This document shows positions 1 to 7,840 of a DNA stretch of 15,156 bases, piece by piece. Both the position numbers and the translations under genes were made by a program. This DNA comes from Verrucomicrobiota bacterium. Its GTDB lineage: Bacteria; Verrucomicrobiota; Verrucomicrobiia; Verrucomicrobiales; Verrucomicrobiaceae. The DNA lies in contig JAEYYS010000442.1 of NCBI GenBank assembly GCA_023428335.1, forward strand, positions 1 to 15,156. Direction: 5' to 3'. Under the pieces are notes generated by a model. The model was given only the letters and a program-made list of their open reading frames with translations. It ran no database searches and was not told the origin of the DNA. The number at the start of each line of letters is the position of its first letter. Within the stretch, counting starts at the first letter, position 1.

Positions 1-46
1 GCCCCGTCGCGTCGTCCGGCGTCGGGTTGGGATCGGCAGGCGGCAT
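1..46 (-). CDS. Start of an unidentified protein (partial, runs off the window)
   Basis: Reading the minus strand from position 46 gives ATG and 14 further open codons (MPPADPNPTPDDATG) before the window edge. The residues are too few and too low in complexity to suggest a family. Support for a real start comes from a promoter-like pair just upstream on the same strand (TTGTAT, 17 bases, TATCCT at 61-89), which would give a leader of about 8 bases, and from its position 57 bases downstream of the DUF423 gene on the same strand. It could equally be chance, because the frame is only 46 bases long here. Confidence 0.35.
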   Translation of the reverse strand, partial: MPPADPNPTPDDATG

Positions 47-60
47 GCGGGATGACCCTG

Positions 61-89
61 AGGATAAGCCGTTCCACTGGCGGATACAA
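61..89 (-). promoter_or_regulatory. Putative promoter for the gene starting at 46
   Basis: On the minus strand, TTGTAT (89-84) is followed after exactly 17 bases by TATCCT (66-61). The expected transcription start falls near 54, about 8 bases before the ATG at 46. It lies between the DUF423 stop codon and that ATG. The call rests on hexamer similarity and spacing only. Confidence 0.4.
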
Positions 90-103
90 CCTTTTCTCGG
101 TCC

Positions 104-472
104 TCAGGCGCGGCGCGCGCCGACCGCCAGCAGCAGCCAGCCGAGCATCAGGCAGAGGCCACCGAAGGGTGTCACCGCCCCCAGCCCGCGCACCTGGGTC
201 AGGGCCAGGACGTAGAGCGAGCCGGAAAACAGCAGGATGCCGGCGAAGATCAGGCGCCAGGCCCAGGTATGGGCCCGGCCGCTGCCGCCGTGCAGGGCCA
301 GTACCGCCAGCAGCAGGGCGTGGGGCAGATGGTACTGCAGGGCCGTCTGCCAATGGTCGAGTTCACCGGCCGCCTTGAGTTGCTCATGGACCGACCCATG
401 GGCGCCGAGGGCGCCGAGCAGGACGGCGGTGAATCCGATCAGGGCGGCGAGGCGGAGGCGGAGCACGTGCAT
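104..472 (-). CDS. DUF423 family small membrane protein
   Basis: This 122-residue hydrophobic protein matches the DUF423 (YgdD-like) family, whose members are inner-membrane proteins of about 120-130 residues with four transmembrane helices and no firmly known function. Visible family features are an N-terminal helix ending in GALGAHG, then a segment with W, H and LPHALLLAVLAL, a third helix with LLFSGSLYVLAL, and a final helix with TPFGGLCLMLGWLLLA. The frame is open 38 codons further upstream, but those residues are polar and atypical, so the internal ATG at 472 is chosen because it puts MHVLRLRLAAL directly at the first helix. No clear ribosome binding site is seen. It is divergent from the ThuA-like gene, with 116 bases between the starts. 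Confidence 0.85.
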   Translation of the reverse strand: MHVLRLRLAALIGFTAVLLGALGAHGSVHEQLKAAGELDHWQTALQYHLPHALLLAVLALHGGSGRAHTWAWRLIFAGILLFSGSLYVLALTQVRGLGAVTPFGGLCLMLGWLLLAVGARRA

Positions 473-504
473 CCTGCACCCAAGGACAGCCCGCCGCGGG
501 TGCA

Positions 505-520
505 ACGCAAAAGTTTGCGT
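505..520. repeat. Short perfect palindrome in a divergent intergenic region
   Basis: ACGCAAA and TTTGCGT form 7-base perfect arms around a two-base centre (AG). It lies between the divergent DUF423 and ThuA-like starts (472 and 589), where a shared operator would be expected. No regulator is assigned. Confidence 0.35.
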
Positions 521-588
521 GTCGACGGCTTCCGGTGCAGAAGATCCGGCAACATCCGCCCCGGTGCGGCGTTTGCATTCGCACACCC

Positions 589-1455
589 ATGAAAAAGCTT
601 TTCGCTCCCGTCCTCCTGCTTGGCGTCGCCTGCGCCGTTTTCTTCGCCCAGGCGGCTGATACCGTCGTCAAACCGCTGCGTGTGCTCATCGTCGCCGGCG
701 GCTGCTGCCACGATTACGAAACCCAGCAGGCCCTGCTCAAGGACGGCATCGAAAAGCGCCTCAACGCCAAGGTCGACGTCGCCTACAACCCCGACAAGAC
801 GACCAAGGCGGTCTTCGAAATCTACAAGGCCAAGGACTGGGCCAAGGACTTCGATGTGGTCATCCACGACGAGTGCTCGGCCGATGTCACCGATCCGGCC
901 TACGTTGGCAACATCCTTGCCGCCCACCGCGCCGGCGTGCCGGCGGTGAACCTGCACTGCGCCATGCACAGCTACCGCTGGGGCAACTTCCGCGAGCCGG
1001 TGCAGAAGGGCGCCGACAACGCCGGCTGGTTCGAGTTCATCGGCCTGCAGTCGACCGGCCACGGCCCGCAGGAGCCGATCGACATCACCTTCACTGACAA
1101 GACCCACCCGATCACCCGCGGCCTGGGCGACTGGACGACGATCAAGGAGGAACTCTACAACAACGTCCAGATGCTCGGTGCCAAGCCGCTCGCCACCGGC
1201 CACCAGATCCAGCCGCCGAAGGGCAAGAAGGGCCAGCCGGCACCCGCCGATGCCAAGGCCGTCGAAGCCGAGGCAGTGGTCGCCTGGACCAACGAATACG
1301 GTCCGAACAAGACCCGCGTCTTCAGCACCACCCTCGGCCACAACAACGACACCGTCGCCGACGGCCGCTACCTCGACCTCATCAGTCGCGCCCTGCTCTG
1401 GACCACGGGTCGCCTGGGCGATGACGGTTCGCCCGTCGCCGGCGCGATGAAGTGA
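589..1455 (+). CDS. Secreted ThuA-like domain protein
   Basis: A 288-residue protein with a clear signal peptide (MKKLFAPVLLLGVACAVFFAQAA, residues 1-23), so it acts in the periplasm or outside the cell. The mature part is one ThuA-like domain: strand RVLIVAGGCCHDY (31-43), a putative active-site stretch NLHCAMHSYR (121-130), and the family block STGHGPQEPIDITFTDKTHPI (155-175), then EELY (187-190). ThuA was defined in trehalose utilisation in Sinorhizobium, where ThuA/ThuB are linked to 3-keto sugar metabolism; in Planctomycetes and Verrucomicrobia the domain is common in exported proteins near 3-keto-disaccharide hydrolases. The frame is open 18 codons upstream, but the ATG at 589 starts the signal peptide. 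No Shine-Dalgarno is visible. It heads a row of three exported proteins. The exact substrate is unknown. Confidence 0.85.
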   Translation: MKKLFAPVLLLGVACAVFFAQAADTVVKPLRVLIVAGGCCHDYETQQALLKDGIEKRLNAKVDVAYNPDKTTKAVFEIYKAKDWAKDFDVVIHDECSADVTDPAYVGNILAAHRAGVPAVNLHCAMHSYRWGNFREPVQKGADNAGWFEFIGLQSTGHGPQEPIDITFTDKTHPITRGLGDWTTIKEELYNNVQMLGAKPLATGHQIQPPKGKKGQPAPADAKAVEAEAVVAWTNEYGPNKTRVFSTTLGHNNDTVADGRYLDLISRALLWTTGRLGDDGSPVAGAMK

Positions 1456-1465
1456 GGCGGAGGGG

Positions 1466-1503
1466 GGATTTCAGATCTCAAATTTCAAATCTCAGATTTC
1501 AGA
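1466..1503. repeat. AT-rich hexamer repeat tract (ATTTCA / ATCTCA units)
   Basis: A run of alternating ATTTCA- and ATCTCA-like hexamers stands out sharply from the surrounding high-GC DNA, 10 bases after the ThuA-like stop codon. Similar tracts occur between genes in Verrucomicrobia as far as I recall, so it is probably a dispersed short repeat. Confidence 0.5.
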
Positions 1504-1568
1504 GGGCGGCGTCGCCATCCCTGCCCGCCATCTGCGGGCGGCGGAAAACACGGCTTCGGCGTACAGAA

Positions 1569-1598
1569 CAGGGCGATGCTGACGTTGTCCTCGCCCTG
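1569..1598 (+). promoter_or_regulatory. Hairpin just before the TPR-thioredoxin start codon
   Basis: CAGGGCGA (1569-1576) and TCGCCCTG (1591-1598) form a perfect 8-bp stem with a 14-base loop, ending 5 bases before the ATG at 1604. In a transcript it would sit next to the start codon and could hinder initiation or mark the end of upstream transcription. It has no T tract, so it is not a typical terminator. Confidence 0.35.
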
Positions 1599-1603
1599 AT
1601 TCC

Positions 1604-3973
1604 ATGCGTCCCCTTCTTCTGCTTCTGTTAGCCCTGCCCGTCGCCCGGGCCGCCGACCCGCTGCCGGGTCATTCCTCCCATGGCGAGGCCTTCAACGAGG
1701 GGCCGCGCCAGGCGGCGGTGCTGATCGAGGGCACGGGCGGGGTGGATTTCCCGGTGCAGACGTCCAAGCCGATGGCCCAGCGCTTTTTCGAGCAGGGCAT
1801 CGGCCAGTTGCACGGTTTCTGGTTCTATGAGGCTGAGCGTTCCTTCCGCCAGGCGGCTGCCCTCGACAAGGACTGTGCCATGGCCTTCTGGGGCATGGCC
1901 ATGGCCAACGTCAACAACGAGACGCGCGCCAGGCAGTTCACCAGCAAGGCGGTCGCCCTCAAGGACAAGGCCTGCGACAGCGACCGCGCCTGGATCCGGG
2001 TACTGGAGAATTTTTACCTGAAGAAAGACGACAAGCGCGACAAGAAGCAGCGCGAGCTCGACTTTATCCGCGATCTCGAGGCAATCGTTCAGGAGCGACC
2101 GCAGGATGTGGAGGCCAAGGCCTTTCTGGTCTGGAAGATCTGGCATGCCAAGAAGGAGGCGCCGATTTCGAGTCCGCAGGCAGTCGACGCCCTGCTCGAC
2201 CAGATCTTTGCGGTCGCCCCCCACCATCCGGCCCACCACTACCGCATTCATCTCTGGGATGATCGCAAGCCCGAGCGCGCACTGAAGTCCGCCGCCCTCT
2301 GCGGTCAGGCAGCGCCGGCCATCGCCCACATGTGGCACATGCCCGGCCACACCTACTCGAAGGTGAAGCGCTTCGATGACGCCGTGTGGCAGCAGGAGGC
2401 CAGCACCCGTGTCGATCACGCCTACATGCGCCGCGAGTTCGTCCTGCCCGATCAGATCCACAACTACGCCCACAATGAGGAGTGGCTGGTGCGCAACTTC
2501 AACGAACTCGGCCGCGCCGCCGATGCCATTGCGCTCGCCCGCAGCCTGATCGCCAACCCGCGCCATCCCAAGTACAACACTCTCGACAAGTCCGGTTCCT
2601 CGGCCTCGTACGGCCGTCGCCGCCTGCTGGAAACCCTGGAGAAGTGGCAGCTCTGGTCGGAACTGCGTGCCACTGCCGCCGACTTCCTCGAGCCGGCCAC
2701 CCAGGCCGAGGTCGAGGTGCCGCGCTTGCGCGCGCTCGGCCTCGCCGCCTTCCAACTCGACGATGCTGCCGGCCTCGATCGGGCCATTGCCGACCTGGAA
2801 AAATTCGAGCGTGCCAGCGCCGCCAAGCCCGTGGCGAAGAAAAAGGGCGAGAGCAAGCCGGACGCCAAGCCTGCGGCGAAGGTGGTAGCCGCTCCGGCCC
2901 CACCCGCCAAGACCCCGGTCGCCGGGGCAGGGCAGGCGAGCCCGCCCACCGCCGCCAAGTCGGAGCCAGCCAAGCCTGCCGCGAAGCCGGTCGCCGCGCC
3001 GGCCAAGGCCGCCCCGCCTGTGGTGGCCGACAAAGCCAAGGTCGCTGAGCCAAAGAAGGCTGAAGCCAAGAAGCCGGAACCGAGCGCTGCGGCCAAGGCC
3101 CTCGTCGAACTGCGTGTCCTGCGCGCCGTGCATGGCAAGCAGGAGGATGCCGCCAAGCAGCTCGAGGCCGCCAAGGATCTGCCGAAGGACCTCGCCGCGC
3201 GGCTCTGGCTGCGCCTGGGCGACAAGGCCAAGGCGGTGACCGCCGCCAACGGCCTCGGCAGCGACCTCTTCGGTCAGGCGACCAAGGCCGACCTGCTGCA
3301 GGCTGCCGGACGCACGGACGAGGCGCGCAAGGCCTTCGACCAGGCGCGCAAGCTCGCCTTTGCCATGGACCGCGATTTGCCTGCGGCCAAGCGTCTCGCC
3401 GAACTCGCCGGCAGCTTTGGCGTGAAGGGCGACTGGCGGTTGCCGGCGCCGAAGCGCGATGACTCCGGTGTGCGGCCGCCGCTCGACAGCCTCGGCCCCA
3501 TCCATTGGTCGCCGCCGCTGGCACCGGATTGGCAGGCTTTGACCCTGGAGGGCAAAGCCTTCTCCAGTCGCGAGCTGGCCGGTCGCAACCACCTGCTCAT
3601 CTTCTACCTCGGCTCCGCCTGCACGCACTGCATGGAGCAGGTCAACGCCTTCGCCAAGGTCGCTCCCGAGTTCGAGAAGGCCGGCCTGTCGATCACCGCC
3701 GTCACCAGCGAGCCGATGTCGCTCGCCGGTCGCCTGGTCGAGCAGATGAGCGACCAAAAAATGCCGCCCTTCCCGGTGCTCTGCGATCCCTCGCGCGAGG
3801 CTTTCAAGGCCTTCCGCGCCCACGACGACTTCGAGGAGGAGCCGCTGCATGCGGCGGTGTTGGTCGACGCCAAGGGGCGCCTGCGCTGGCTGGATGTGAG
3901 CTGGGAACCCTTCACTGACACGAAGTTCCTGCTCGCCGAAGCGCGCCGCCTGCTGGCCCTCGACGCCGATTGA
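1604..3973 (+). CDS. Exported TPR protein with C-terminal thioredoxin-like domain
   Basis: This 789-residue protein starts with a signal peptide (MRPLLLLLLALPVARA, cleavage near residue 16). Residues about 50-400 are helical repeats of TPR type; conserved-looking blocks are KPMAQRFFEQGIGQLHGFWFY (with AERSFRQAAALD), DCAMAFWGMAMAN, HPAHHYRIHLWD and HMWHMPGHTYSK. Residues about 405-497 are a low-complexity Ala/Lys/Pro linker. More helical repeats follow (about 500-600). Residues about 640-785 are a redoxin-like domain with CTHC at 673-676, in the place of the CxxC of thioredoxins. Such TPR-redoxin proteins are known in Verrucomicrobia and relatives with no defined substrate. The neighbours suggest a periplasmic redox or scaffold role beside the dehydrogenase-cytochrome fusion downstream, for example thiol handling during haem attachment; that is inference. 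No Shine-Dalgarno precedes the start. Confidence 0.8.
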   Translation: MRPLLLLLLALPVARAADPLPGHSSHGEAFNEGPRQAAVLIEGTGGVDFPVQTSKPMAQRFFEQGIGQLHGFWFYEAERSFRQAAALDKDCAMAFWGMAMANVNNETRARQFTSKAVALKDKACDSDRAWIRVLENFYLKKDDKRDKKQRELDFIRDLEAIVQERPQDVEAKAFLVWKIWHAKKEAPISSPQAVDALLDQIFAVAPHHPAHHYRIHLWDDRKPERALKSAALCGQAAPAIAHMWHMPGHTYSKVKRFDDAVWQQEASTRVDHAYMRREFVLPDQIHNYAHNEEWLVRNFNELGRAADAIALARSLIANPRHPKYNTLDKSGSSASYGRRRLLETLEKWQLWSELRATAADFLEPATQAEVEVPRLRALGLAAFQLDDAAGLDRAIADLEKFERASAAKPVAKKKGESKPDAKPAAKVVAAPAPPAKTPVAGAGQASPPTAAKSEPAKPAAKPVAAPAKAAPPVVADKAKVAEPKKAEAKKPEPSAAAKALVELRVLRAVHGKQEDAAKQLEAAKDLPKDLAARLWLRLGDKAKAVTAANGLGSDLFGQATKADLLQAAGRTDEARKAFDQARKLAFAMDRDLPAAKRLAELAGSFGVKGDWRLPAPKRDDSGVRPPLDSLGPIHWSPPLAPDWQALTLEGKAFSSRELAGRNHLLIFYLGSACTHCMEQVNAFAKVAPEFEKAGLSITAVTSEPMSLAGRLVEQMSDQKMPPFPVLCDPSREAFKAFRAHDDFEEEPLHAAVLVDAKGRLRWLDVSWEPFTDTKFLLAEARRLLALDAD

Positions 3974-3975
3974 TC

Positions 3976-4116
3976 TCAGGGCTTCTTCGGGCAGTCGCAA
4001 CCGCCGCCACAGCCCACGCTGCCGCGTCGGCGACGGCGCAGCGCGCGCACGCCAAAGGCGATCACGGTGACGGTCACCACGGCCAGGGCCGCCCAGGATT
4101 GCCAGTCGTCGTTCAT
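3976..4116 (-). CDS. Tiny Cys-rich membrane protein, FeoB-associated type
   Basis: The minus strand from 4116 encodes 46 residues: a short polar start (MNDDWQSW), one hydrophobic helix (AALAVVTVTVIAFGV), a strongly basic RALRRRRRGS, and a Cys-rich tail VGCGGGCDCPKKP. This layout of helix, basic stop and GCGGGC-C tail is that of the small FeoB-associated Cys-rich membrane proteins, whose role is thought to relate to ferrous iron or metal handling at the inner membrane. It is convergent with the TPR-thioredoxin gene, whose stop ends 2 bases before this stop codon. GAGG lies 2-5 bases before the ATG and may serve as ribosome binding site. No feoA or feoB gene is in the window, so a link to iron uptake rests on the family only. 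Confidence 0.7.
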   Translation of the reverse strand: MNDDWQSWAALAVVTVTVIAFGVRALRRRRRGSVGCGGGCDCPKKP

Positions 4117-4238
4117 GCCTCATTCAAGGGCCGTGCCGGCCTTGTGGCAAGCCCGGTGTCACAAAAGCATCATCTCCGGTCGCAAACGGGCCGTGACCCG
4201 TCGCAAAATTCCGGGTTGTCGGGCGTACCTTCTCCGCC

Positions 4239-7200
4239 ATGAGATTCTCTCCTCTGCTGCTTGTCCCCCTTCTCGTCGCCCGCGCCTGGTCCGCCACGCC
4301 GGTCACCGAGAAGATCAACGTGCTCGACCTGATGAAAAACGGTCAGGTCGAGTACCACATCAACCCCGACCAGGACTTCGCCGATCCGCCCCAGGAAATC
4401 TTCCAGCTCAAGGGCGAGGAACTGCACATCAGTGGCCGTGGCTACGGCTACATGGTCACCAAGGACAGCTACAAGGACTACCACCTTGTCGTCGACTTCA
4501 AGTGGGGCCCGAAGACCTGGGGCAAGCGCGCCGACCGCTCGCGCGACAACGGCATCCTCGTCCACTCCTACGGCCCGCACGGCGCCTACGGCAACACCTG
4601 GATGGCCAGCATTGAGGCGCAGATCATCGAAGGCGGCATCGGCGACATCCTGGTGCTCTCGCCCAAGCTGCCCGACGGCACCGAACTGGTCACCAGCCTG
4701 AGCGCCGAGATCGAGCTCGATCGCGACAAGGAAAAGCGCTGGAAGAAGGGCGCGCCCAGGCAGGTCGTCACCAAGGGCCGCGTCAACTGGGAGAAGCGCC
4801 ATGAGGACTGGGCCGACAAGCTCAACATCCGCCACCCCGATGATCCGGATTCGCCGGTCGGTGAGTGGAACCGCCTGGAGGTCATCGCCAAGGGCGACAC
4901 CCTGCAGTACTTCGTCAACGGTCGCCTGGTCAACGAGGCCTTCGACTGCAAGCCGGCCGAGGGTCGCATCTGCATCCAGACCGAAGGCGCCGAAATGATC
5001 GTGCGCCGCTACGAACTGCACCCGCTCGGTGGCTTCACCGAAAAGTGGTCGGCCATCCAGGCCAGCGGCGGCAGCGACATCAGCGTCCGCCAGGGCCAGG
5101 ACAAGCCCCTGACCCCGGAGCAATCCCTCGCCCAGATCCAGCTCGACGGTGCTTATGAAGCCCAACTCGTCGCCGCCGAACCGCTCGTGCTCGACCCGGT
5201 CGAGGTCACCTGGGATGCCCAGGGCCGGATGTTCGTGGCGGAAATGCGCGACTACCCGCTCGGCCCGCCCAAGGCGGGCGAGCCCTGGATGTCGCGCATC
5301 TCCCAGCTCATCGATGACAACAGCGACGGACGCATGGACCGCAGTGTGGTCTTTGCCGACAACCTCGACAACGTCCAGGGCCTGCTGCCCTACGACGGTG
5401 GCCTGATTGCCACCACCCGCACGCAGATCCTCTTCCTCAAGGACAGCGATGGCGACGGCAAGGCCGACATCAACCGGCCGCTCATCAAGGGTTTCAATCC
5501 GCGCCACAGTCAGCTTCAGGTCAGTGCCCCCCGTTGGGGCCCTGACCGCTGCGTGCACTTCAACAACGGCCTCGATGCCAAGGAAATCTACCCCGCCGAC
5601 GCACCCGACAAGGTCGTCGGCGTGCCCGGCGCCAACTTCAAGTGGGACCCCAAGACCGGCGCCATCTCGCCGACCGGTGGCAAGGGCCAGTACGGCGGTG
5701 CCTTCGACGACTTCGGTCACCACTTCTACTGCTCGAACCGCAACCCGCTGATGTTCACCGTCATGCCCTGGGAAGCGATGACCCGCAACCCGCACGCCGG
5801 CATCACCCAGGTGCATGAGGACATCGCCCCGCCCGGTGCCGACACCCGCGTCTTCCCGCTCAAGATCACCCATACCACGGCAGACGCCCACGCCGGCACC
5901 AACACCGCCTGTTCCGGCCTGGGCGTCTACCGTGGTGAGCTGATGCCGGAGCTGCGCAACAACGTCTTCGTGCCCGATCCCACCGGCCAGCTCGTCACCC
6001 GCTACAAGGTCGAGCCCAACGGCGCCAGCCTCAAGGCCAGCCGCGTCGGTGAGCGCACCGAGTTTTTCCGCAGCGGCGACGAATGGTGCCGCCCGGTCAA
6101 CATCACCACCGGCCCGGATGGCGCGATTTACATCTGCGACATTTACCGTCGCTGGATCGATCACGCCCGCTTCTTCCCCGAGGAGTTCGTCAAGGCCAAC
6201 GACATGCGCCAGGGCGAGCAGCAGGGGCGCATTTGGCGCATCGTGCCCAAGGGCACCAAGACCCTCGCCGCCAAGGTGCCGGGTCGCTACCACGCCATCC
6301 CCGAGGCCGGCTGGGGCGAGCGCCCGGCCGAGCACGCCGCCCGCGCCACCTTCCTGAAAGTGTCGACCCTGACCGAGGCGAAGCAACTCGCCGCCGTGCT
6401 CACCGAACATGCCGATGATCCCTGGATGGCGAAGATGGTCGCCTCCGCCTCCGGTGGTCAGATGGGTCGCGTGCTCAGCCTCGCCGGCGAGGCCTTTTAC
6501 AGCCACTACTCCGAAACCCGCGCCGCCACCCTGCGCACCTTTGCCGCCGGCGCCCTCGCCGAGGCCAAGACCGACGACATCGCCGCCCTGTTGACTCTGC
6601 TCGACAAGCAGCCCGGCCAGTTGCTCTGGTGGAAACCCGCCCTGCTGCAGGGGCTTGCCAAGCTGCCCAAGGGTCACGACCAGGCCGCCAAGGAAATCGC
6701 CGCCCTGCAGGCCGGCATCGACGCCGTGGTCGCCAACGCCAGCGCCCCGCTCGAGCAGCGCCTCGCCGTGCTGCCCCTGCTCGCCCAGCGCAAGTGGGAG
6801 GCCGTGCAGCCCGTGCTGAAGTCGCTCTTCACCACCGCCCAGCCCGTTGAACTCACCAGCGCCGCGCTCGCCGTGCTCAAGCGTTACCCGGCCACCACCA
6901 CCGCCCCGCTCATCTATGAACTGCTGCCCCAGGCCGGTCCGGCACTGAAGCGCGACCTCGTGCCCGTGCTCACCGCCAATGCCACCACCGCGCTGGCGCT
7001 ATTCAAGCGCATGGAGCAGGGCGAGTTCCCGACCGCCTGGGTCGATGTCGAAACCCGCTGGCGCTACCAGCGCGGCACGAGCGAGATGGCCGAGCTGGCG
7101 AAGAAGCTGTTCGGTCAGGCCAGCGGCAACCGCGCGGGCGTGGTCAGCGAGTACCTCGCCGCCACCACCCGCAAGGGCGACCCCGAAAAGGGCCGCCAGG

Positions 7201-7577
7201 TCTTCGCCATGGTCTGCGTCACCTGCCACAAACACGGCGAACTCGGCGTCGACGTCGGTCCGCCGCTGTCCGATGTGAAGGCCAAGCCGCCGGAGGCCCT
7301 GCTCTCCGACATCCTCGATCCCAACCGCATGTTCGAGGCGCGCTGGAGCGCCTACCAGATCGACACCCAGGACGGCCGCACCCTCAGTGGTCTGATCCAG
7401 AGCGAAACCGCCGATCACGTCGTCCTGGTCATGATGGGCGGCGCCAGCGAGACCCTGCCGCGCAGCGCCATCAAGGCGATGAAATCCCTCGACCGCACCC
7501 TCATGCCCGACGGCCTCGAAGCCGCCATCAACCAGGAACAGATGGCCGACCTGCTCGCCTTCCTCGGCGGCAAGTGA
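4239..7577 (+). CDS. Exported 3-keto-disaccharide hydrolase / PVC-type dehydrogenase / haem c fusion protein
   Basis: A 1112-residue exported protein. Signal peptide: MRFSPLLLVPLLVARAWSA. Residues about 25-265 form a 3-keto-disaccharide hydrolase (DUF1080) domain: DNGILVHSYGPHGAYG, then EAQIIEGGIGDI, EWNRLEVIAKGDTLQYFVNG and a closing EMIVRRYELHPLG. Residues about 305-675 are a PVC-type membrane-bound-dehydrogenase/sorbosone-dehydrogenase-like beta-propeller (AYEAQLVAAEPLVLDPVEV, MFVAEMRDYP, DSDGDGKAD, DGAIYICDIYRRWIDH, GRIWRIVPKG). Residues about 690-970 are Ala/Leu-rich helical repeats. Residues about 980-1112 are the PVC-type haem-binding domain with CVTCH (C993, C996, H997) and DILDPNR. 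The likely role is periplasmic sugar oxidation with electrons passed to haem c, coupled to cleavage of the 3-keto product; coupling is inferred from the fusion. No Shine-Dalgarno; the ATG at 4239 opens directly into the signal peptide. Third of a row with the ThuA-like and TPR-thioredoxin genes. Confidence 0.85.
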   Translation: MRFSPLLLVPLLVARAWSATPVTEKINVLDLMKNGQVEYHINPDQDFADPPQEIFQLKGEELHISGRGYGYMVTKDSYKDYHLVVDFKWGPKTWGKRADRSRDNGILVHSYGPHGAYGNTWMASIEAQIIEGGIGDILVLSPKLPDGTELVTSLSAEIELDRDKEKRWKKGAPRQVVTKGRVNWEKRHEDWADKLNIRHPDDPDSPVGEWNRLEVIAKGDTLQYFVNGRLVNEAFDCKPAEGRICIQTEGAEMIVRRYELHPLGGFTEKWSAIQASGGSDISVRQGQDKPLTPEQSLAQIQLDGAYEAQLVAAEPLVLDPVEVTWDAQGRMFVAEMRDYPLGPPKAGEPWMSRISQLIDDNSDGRMDRSVVFADNLDNVQGLLPYDGGLIATTRTQILFLKDSDGDGKADINRPLIKGFNPRHSQLQVSAPRWGPDRCVHFNNGLDAKEIYPADAPDKVVGVPGANFKWDPKTGAISPTGGKGQYGGAFDDFGHHFYCSNRNPLMFTVMPWEAMTRNPHAGITQVHEDIAPPGADTRVFPLKITHTTADAHAGTNTACSGLGVYRGELMPELRNNVFVPDPTGQLVTRYKVEPNGASLKASRVGERTEFFRSGDEWCRPVNITTGPDGAIYICDIYRRWIDHARFFPEEFVKANDMRQGEQQGRIWRIVPKGTKTLAAKVPGRYHAIPEAGWGERPAEHAARATFLKVSTLTEAKQLAAVLTEHADDPWMAKMVASASGGQMGRVLSLAGEAFYSHYSETRAATLRTFAAGALAEAKTDDIAALLTLLDKQPGQLLWWKPALLQGLAKLPKGHDQAAKEIAALQAGIDAVVANASAPLEQRLAVLPLLAQRKWEAVQPVLKSLFTTAQPVELTSAALAVLKRYPATTTAPLIYELLPQAGPALKRDLVPVLTANATTALALFKRMEQGEFPTAWVDVETRWRYQRGTSEMAELAKKLFGQASGNRAGVVSEYLAATTRKGDPEKGRQVFAMVCVTCHKHGELGVDVGPPLSDVKAKPPEALLSDILDPNRMFEARWSAYQIDTQDGRTLSGLIQSETADHVVLVMMGGASETLPRSAIKAMKSLDRTLMPDGLEAAINQEQMADLLAFLGGK

Positions 7578-7620
7578 GGGCAGGGGGCAAGTTGGAAGTT
7601 TCAGGTCCGGGGGAGTGAGT

Positions 7621-7680
7621 CTCACGCCAAGGCGCAAAGGCGCAAAGGCGCCAAGGTCTTACCGAGCCTTTGCGTCTTGA
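7621..7680. repeat. CGCAAAGG tandem repeat with inverted copy
   Basis: CGCAAAGG occurs twice in tandem (7633-7648), flanked by related CCAAGG units, and its inverted form GCCTTTGCG follows at 7666-7674, making a possible 9-bp stem with 7641-7649. It begins about 45 bases after the stop of the 1112-residue fusion gene. Sequences of this kind are known to me as short dispersed repeats in many unrelated bacterial genomes. It could also act as a transcription end for the upstream gene, but no T run follows. Confidence 0.6.
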
Positions 7681-7840
7681 TGCTGGCTGGCCCTCGGCTG
7701 GGCGGTCTCGGTCGGGCGGTCAGTGGGTCGGAGGCAGAAGGGCCAGGGGGAGGGTGCCGCTGCGCCAATGCCGTGGTTCCCTCTGTGGGCGGGGGCAGTG
7801 ACCCCGTGTTCCCGGCGCAGTCGCCTCAACGCCAGCCTGA

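Noticed and set aside
1628..4123. Minus-strand open frame of 831 codons
   Set aside because: It is a shadow of the TPR-thioredoxin gene, rich in Arg, Gly and Leu, without recognisable motifs.
4170..6677. Very long minus-strand open frame (835 codons)
   Set aside because: It mirrors the hydrolase-dehydrogenase gene; high-GC codon bias keeps the opposite frame open, and the translation shows only Gly/Val/Asp/Leu-rich repeats without domains.
7633..7674. CRISPR array
   Set aside because: The repeat unit is only 8 bases, directly tandem and without spacers of regular length.
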